From assembly GCA_023267435.1 (NCBI GenBank), contig JAHFNH010000006.1, positions 1 to 39,676 of the forward strand: a DNA stretch of 39,676 nucleotides, given 5' to 3'. Position numbers and translations under genes: made by a program. Shown piece by piece: positions 35,339-39,676 of the stretch. Origin of the DNA: Candidatus Nomurabacteria bacterium (GTDB lineage: Bacteria > Patescibacteriota > Minisyncoccia > Phycocordibacterales > UBA9973). Within the stretch, counting starts at the first letter, position 1, and every line of letters begins with the position of its first letter. The notes under the pieces are model-generated. The model had not been told where the DNA came from. It was given only the letters and a program-made list of their open reading frames with translations, and ran no database searches.

Positions 35339-35368
35339 TTGACAAATGGGTAGTGGTTGTGCTATACT
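35339..35368 (+). promoter_or_regulatory. Promoter TTGACA-N18-TATACT (extended -10)
   Basis: TTGACA 35339-35344, 'tgcTATACT' ending 35368; ~215-nt leader follows. Confidence 0.8.
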
Positions 35369-35407
35369 TTCCCCAGTATTTGTACCTTGAAAATCTTCAT
35401 TTCTTAA

Positions 35408-35468
35408 GTCGGAAACAGCACTTTGGGCATCTCTATTTTATAGAGACGTCTAAAAAGCTGTTTCCGAC
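35408..35468 (+). promoter_or_regulatory. Structured 5' leader hairpin
   Basis: gtcggaaacagc (35408-35419) / gctgtttccgac (35457-35468), with inner tctcta/tagaga hairpin. Confidence 0.75.
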
Positions 35469-35508
35469 CCTGATTAATTTTTGATTTTTCATGGGTTTGG
35501 TCTAGCGG

Positions 35509-35533
35509 ACCGGTTCAATTGAACCGGTTCAAT
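35509..35533. repeat. Nested palindromes in leader
   Basis: ACCGGTTCAATTGAACCGGT (35509-35528) overlapping ATTGAACCGGTTCAAT (35518-35533), both perfect. Confidence 0.9.
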
Positions 35534-35586
35534 AAAAAATTGTAGATAACTAAATAAAATAATAATTTTTTAAAAACCAAAACAAA

Positions 35587-37407
35587 ATGAAAAAACAACT
35601 ATTAATTGTGTTGATATCCTTAATGGGATTTAACACGTTCGCTTTGACAGTAACTGTGTCAGCAAACTTTTCGAGTACAACCAGTACTCAAGCAATTAGC
35701 TCTATTGGCTGGACGATACATGGCGGTGTTACTTTATGGAACTCTGCCAATTATTTTGAGCTTTATTACCAGGTGGTAGACTCTACTACTGGAGTTACTT
35801 CACCAGTTCAAATGTTAACTTATGGGGGTACTGCGGGAGATTCAGTTAATACTACCGGAGTTTCTTTTACTTTGACAGGATTAACTGCGGGAGATTATTA
35901 CAAAATAATTCCGCGTCTTGATTTATGGCAGAATAATGTGCTTGTAACAATGGCAGTTGGTGTACCAATGGTTTTTCAAACCCAGTGTGCTCCGCCTACA
36001 TTAAGTGCAAGTCAAACATCAGTGTGCAGTGGAAGTTCTGTAAACTTAATTGCAAGCGGATCAAACACATACACATTGGATAACACAGGTCAGACAGGTT
36101 CATCATTTATTGTTAATCCTGCTGCTACTACTACTTATACAGTAACAGCAGTGACAGCCAGTGGTTGTTCAAGTACAAATAGTATTACAATAACAGTGAA
36201 TTCAGTGCCGACCATTACCGTTTGTCCTGATCCTACCATTTGCCATGGAACTTCAACAGTTTTGAGTGCCAGCGGTGCAACGACCTATTCATGGTTACCA
36301 GCTACTGGATTAAGCAATGCAACAAGTGCATCACCGACTTCATCAGCAACAAGTACGACTGTTTATACCGTAACTGGTACCACAGGAGGCTGTAGCAATA
36401 CGGCTACCGTAACAGTTAATGTAACTGGCATTTCATTGAATACAGGTTCTAATGTAACTATTTGCCAGGGAGGTTCGACAACTTTAAGCTCTTCAAATGC
36501 AACTGTTTATTCTTGGTCACCGACCAATGGTTTGAGCGATCCGACTATTGCAAACCCGGTTGCCAATCCCAATGTTACAACTGTTTATACAGTAACTGGG
36601 ATAAATGGAAGTTGTACAGCAAAAGATAGCGTTAAGGTGAATGTGAATGTAAACAATACGAATGCAACTCTGACTGTTCCATCATCGAATCCTTGCAAGA
36701 TAGCCATGAATCACACTGTGACTCTTTCCGGCTCTCCGGCTCTTGGAGTATTTAGCGTCAACGGGAACCCTTTATCGGGAACTTCGCTTGATTTGTCTAC
36801 AATACCAGCAGGGAATACAGTTGTAGATTATACTGTGACCAACACTTATGGTTGTACAAAAACAGTATCGGCTAGTTTCGTCAACGATTCTGCGCCGATT
36901 GTGTATAGTTCAACAGCACCTGTTGGTACTACCAGTAAATCGTTCGATGCTAAAGGAGCATTCATTGATGATCTTAAAGTTATGGTTGTTGGTAGCAGTA
37001 CCATTTACAGTGCTTCTTTGCAAAACATGACATCTGCATCGTTTAATAATCTTCCGGCAACGTTAGTTCCGGGATCGAAAATTAAATTTTTGTATGGTGG
37101 TGTTGGAACTTCATGTTTTACAGATCAGGAAGCTGTGAGCGTACAGGAAGTAGTTAAGAATGAAGATGTTTACATTTATCCGAATCCTTTTGTTAGCGTA
37201 TTGCATATCGGAGTTCCTTTCGGGGAATATAAGATTACAATTACTAACATGCTTGGACAAGTAGTTCAAGATCTATCAGCACAGGGAGATAATTTCGAAG
37301 TAGAGAAGGGAGATTTATCCCCCGGTAAATACTTTGTAACTATCGTTTCTGCTAAGAATAAGGACGGAAAAAGCTCAACGGTTGTAAAACCGATTGTTGT
37401 TCAGTAA
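35587..37407 (+). CDS. Secreted Ig/PKD-like repeat protein with C-terminal T9SS (Por) sorting domain
   Basis: Signal peptide 'MKKQLLIVLISLMGFNTFA'; repeats 'TICHGTSTVLSASGATTYSWLPATGLSNATSASPTSSATSTTVYTVTGTTGGCSNTATVTVNV'; C-terminus 'VYIYPNPFVSVLHIGVPFGEYKITITNMLGQVVQDLSAQGDNFEVEKGDLSPGKYFVTIVS..KPIVVQ'. Confidence 0.9.
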   Translation: MKKQLLIVLISLMGFNTFALTVTVSANFSSTTSTQAISSIGWTIHGGVTLWNSANYFELYYQVVDSTTGVTSPVQMLTYGGTAGDSVNTTGVSFTLTGLTAGDYYKIIPRLDLWQNNVLVTMAVGVPMVFQTQCAPPTLSASQTSVCSGSSVNLIASGSNTYTLDNTGQTGSSFIVNPAATTTYTVTAVTASGCSSTNSITITVNSVPTITVCPDPTICHGTSTVLSASGATTYSWLPATGLSNATSASPTSSATSTTVYTVTGTTGGCSNTATVTVNVTGISLNTGSNVTICQGGSTTLSSSNATVYSWSPTNGLSDPTIANPVANPNVTTVYTVTGINGSCTAKDSVKVNVNVNNTNATLTVPSSNPCKIAMNHTVTLSGSPALGVFSVNGNPLSGTSLDLSTIPAGNTVVDYTVTNTYGCTKTVSASFVNDSAPIVYSSTAPVGTTSKSFDAKGAFIDDLKVMVVGSSTIYSASLQNMTSASFNNLPATLVPGSKIKFLYGGVGTSCFTDQEAVSVQEVVKNEDVYIYPNPFVSVLHIGVPFGEYKITITNMLGQVVQDLSAQGDNFEVEKGDLSPGKYFVTIVSAKNKDGKSSTVVKPIVVQ

Positions 37408-37421
37408 AGAATAAAGAATGC

Positions 37422-37458
37422 ATAAGCCTTGAATGAAAATTCAAGGCTTATTTTTTTT
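37422..37458 (+). terminator. Rho-independent terminator
   Basis: ataagccttgaat-gaaa-attcaaggcttat + T8. Confidence 0.88.
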
Positions 37459-37487
37459 GTATTTTTTATAATGTATTTACACAAATT

Positions 37488-37517
37488 AAAAACCCTCCAA
37501 ATGAATGGAGGGTTTTT
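37488..37517 (-). terminator. Terminator for the minus-strand surface protein
   Basis: aaaaaccctcc-aaatgaat-ggagggttttt. Confidence 0.82.
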
Positions 37518-37530
37518 AATTATTTAATCT

Positions 37531-39676
37531 TTAAGCTTTAGGATGTGTGATGTATAACTTTCTTCCGATGATAGCTAATGCTATGATCGCAAGTATTAGA
37601 AATAGCCATCCGATCAATCGAGGCAGGGAACTTAATGCGAAGATAGAGTTCGCTTCAAGTCCGGTGCCTGTTGTCACAGAGTTTGTCACATAAGATATTT
37701 CATCTTTACTCAAGCTTGATCCGGTGACATTATAAGATGCCACTGCGGTAGTCACAAGAACATTCTGAAGGGAAGCATTAGAGTTAACTTTGCCTTTTAT
37801 TGTCATTGTACTTGTCTGATTTGGAGCCAAAGCTTTTATGTCGAAGGTTACAATGTTATTGCTTTCTAGCGTGCCTAGATCAGATTCAGTGAAATCAATC
37901 TCACTTGGAAGCTGGACGGTCAATTTTATATTTTCAAGATTCTTTGAAGCGACATTTTCGAAAGTTACAGAATAATCTACTTCATCTCCGACTGCGAGCT
38001 TTTCTTTCGTGGTTGTGATTCCAAGCTTGGCTGTCGCAACTCCAGAATAATCTTGAGAAGAATTGTTTGTGTCGTTTATAACTGGCACGTTATCCATGGA
38101 ATTTATAACATTAACATTTGATCCGTCTCCTGCTGTTGGAATTGTATTTGTATTGTCTGTCACTAGGACTATGTTGGGAGTTTGGAAGACAAGAATGTTT
38201 CCGTCATGAATCACACCTTGATTCACAGCTACTGCTCGGAAGTAGTAGATCGTATTTGGAGTTAAGTTCGTAACTACTTCTGAGAAGCTTATTGAAGCAG
38301 CTGTGCCTAAAGATTTTTGAGGTGTTGATAGATTTAAAGCAGATGTCTTTCCATATTGGAAATATCCTGTTGTTGCGGATCCATTTTGATTGATAAATAA
38401 TCCGTTCAGTTTTGCTGAAGTGGAAGTTTTCTGAGTTGCTTGAATTGTGGTGATTACTCCATTTAAGGAAGTTGAACCATTGGTAGGTGTGGTTGTGTTT
38501 GTTGTTGCGGGAGTAGTGGTTGTAGTTGTCTGGAAAGAAAGAATATTTCCTTTGACTGTGCCATAAGAATTGTTTGCGACAGCACGGAAATAATAAGTTG
38601 TGTTGGGAGTGAGGCCTGTAATATTTTGTATTAAAGATGAAACTACACTTGCTGTGCCTTGAGATGTGTGAACTGTCTCACTTGGAGTTCCTGCTAAAGT
38701 GCTTGAAGTGTTGTATTCAAACCAAGCTGTTGTCGGTGATCCATCTGGATTGATTGAACCGCCCAATGTTGCTGAAATGTTTATAACGTTTGTAGCATTC
38801 TGAGTGATGACTGTAGGTAGGAATACAATTCCACCACCTCCACCCCCGCCTCCACCACCGCCTATTGGGTTAATAGTGAAAGTAGAAGAACCAGATGTGC
38901 ATCCGCCATTGGCAACAGTAATATTTCCAGTACCAGCAGTAGTTGTGTCAGCTACGGTTAGACTAATAGTTAAAGAAATTGGACTCAAGACATTTGTTGT
39001 TCGTGCTGTTCCATTGAACAATGCAGAAGAAGTTCCGTTTACAAAATTGTTACCTGTGACAGTGACAAGAGTTGCTCCAGCTCCAGCTGTGACTGAATTA
39101 GGAGAAAGTAAAGTGATAGATGGACTTAATCCGCAACCGCCTCCTCCGCCAACTGCCAAAGTTGTAAAACTAATATTTGAGTTAACAAGATTTGGTCCGT
39201 CAGTAGCGACAAGCTTGTAGGTATATGAAGTGTTCGCTGTAAGTCCAGTCAAAGAAAAAGGAGGCAAGGTGACATTACCAATTCCTGTGATTCCGTTGAC
39301 TTGTGATCCCGGAAGGGTATTACCATTTTGATCTTGATACCAAACATTGATAGTTGTTCCATTTGGATTAACTACGCCGTTTAGAGTAGCTGTAGTTTGA
39401 GTGACGCCTGTTGCAGTGGCGGAGATGATGGAAGCGACAGGAGCTACTAGAGTTGTAAAACTAATATTTGAGTTAACAAGATTTGGTCCGTCAGTAGCGA
39501 CAAGCTTGTAGGTATATGAAGTGTTCGCTGTAAGTCCAGTCAAAGAAAAAGGAGGCAAGGTGACATTACCAATTCCTGTGATTCCGTTGACTTGTGATCC
39601 CGGAAGGGTATTACCATTTTGATCTTGATACCAAACATTGATAGTTGTTCCATTTGGATTAACTACGCCGTTTAGA
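37531..39676 (-). CDS. Large surface protein: Fn3-like repeats, poly-Gly linker, DUF11-like domain, C-terminal TM anchor (5' truncated by window end)
   Basis: Frame stays open to the window edge; listed 39558 start is an internal TTG. Repeats 'TATLNGVVNPNGT..W..LTGLTANTSYTYKLVATDG'; 'KLAVGDEVDYSVTFENVASKNLENIKLTVQLP'; C-terminal 'LIGWLFLILAIIALAIIGRKLY'. Confidence 0.88.
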   Translation of the reverse strand, partial: LNGVVNPNGTTINVWYQDQNGNTLPGSQVNGITGIGNVTLPPFSLTGLTANTSYTYKLVATDGPNLVNSNISFTTLVAPVASIISATATGVTQTTATLNGVVNPNGTTINVWYQDQNGNTLPGSQVNGITGIGNVTLPPFSLTGLTANTSYTYKLVATDGPNLVNSNISFTTLAVGGGGGCGLSPSITLLSPNSVTAGAGATLVTVTGNNFVNGTSSALFNGTARTTNVLSPISLTISLTVADTTTAGTGNITVANGGCTSGSSTFTINPIGGGGGGGGGGGIVFLPTVITQNATNVINISATLGGSINPDGSPTTAWFEYNTSSTLAGTPSETVHTSQGTASVVSSLIQNITGLTPNTTYYFRAVANNSYGTVKGNILSFQTTTTTTPATTNTTTPTNGSTSLNGVITTIQATQKTSTSAKLNGLFINQNGSATTGYFQYGKTSALNLSTPQKSLGTAASISFSEVVTNLTPNTIYYFRAVAVNQGVIHDGNILVFQTPNIVLVTDNTNTIPTAGDGSNVNVINSMDNVPVINDTNNSSQDYSGVATAKLGITTTKEKLAVGDEVDYSVTFENVASKNLENIKLTVQLPSEIDFTESDLGTLESNNIVTFDIKALAPNQTSTMTIKGKVNSNASLQNVLVTTAVASYNVTGSSLSKDEISYVTNSVTTGTGLEANSIFALSSLPRLIGWLFLILAIIALAIIGRKLYITHPKA
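39161..39676. repeat. Tandem repeat, period 291 bp (97 aa), identical over at least 225 bp
   Basis: 39161-39385 matches 39452-39676 base for base, to the window end. Confidence 0.95.

Noticed and set aside
35587-37407. Assigning the whole contig to Bacteroidetes because of the T9SS domain
   Set aside because: The interrupted 23S gene and the style of the surrounding proteins and promoters look CPR-like; only this gene looks foreign.
38804-39220. Antisense ORF 38804..39220 (+) with poly-Pro
   Set aside because: Mirror of the poly-Gly linker and repeats of the minus-strand gene; no promoter or family.
39161-39676. CRISPR array from repeats at the right end
   Set aside because: Period 291 bp, in-frame protein-coding repeat without spacers.

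Overview
This 39.7 kb AT-rich window looks chromosomal and most resembles a CPR/Patescibacteria (Parcubacteria-like) genome. That placement is inferred from gene content and the interrupted 23S rRNA; no search was run. Left edge: the 3' part of a 23S rRNA gene interrupted by a ~346-nt ORF-less group I intron, then a hairpin-rich spacer and 5S rRNA. Core modules: SIMPL protein, rodA-folD-PAP2-secD-secF, lemA, htpX, gatC-gatA, three tRNAs (Met-CAT x2, Asp-GTC), two GT2 glycosyltransferases, DedA/PAP2/DgkA, Trx-DsbB-DoxX, a copper module (csoR-copA-HMA/TauE-cupredoxin-like), CPBP protease, RNase J, SBP_bac_5 and secG. Accessory part: (i) an HNH nuclease with a probable SRA/YDG-like N-terminus in an 869-bp cassette bounded by identical 77-bp direct repeats that regenerate the 3' end of a tiny Lys-rich gene; (ii) a 606-aa secreted Ig/PKD-like protein ending in a Bacteroidetes-type T9SS (Por) sorting domain; (iii) a large surface protein with a perfect 291-bp tandem repeat running off the right edge; (iv) a SET-domain protein; (v) a membrane-anchored protein with a HEPN-like RNxxxH motif next to the tRNA cluster; (vi) several unusual hairpins and palindromes. 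No CRISPR array or transposase was found.
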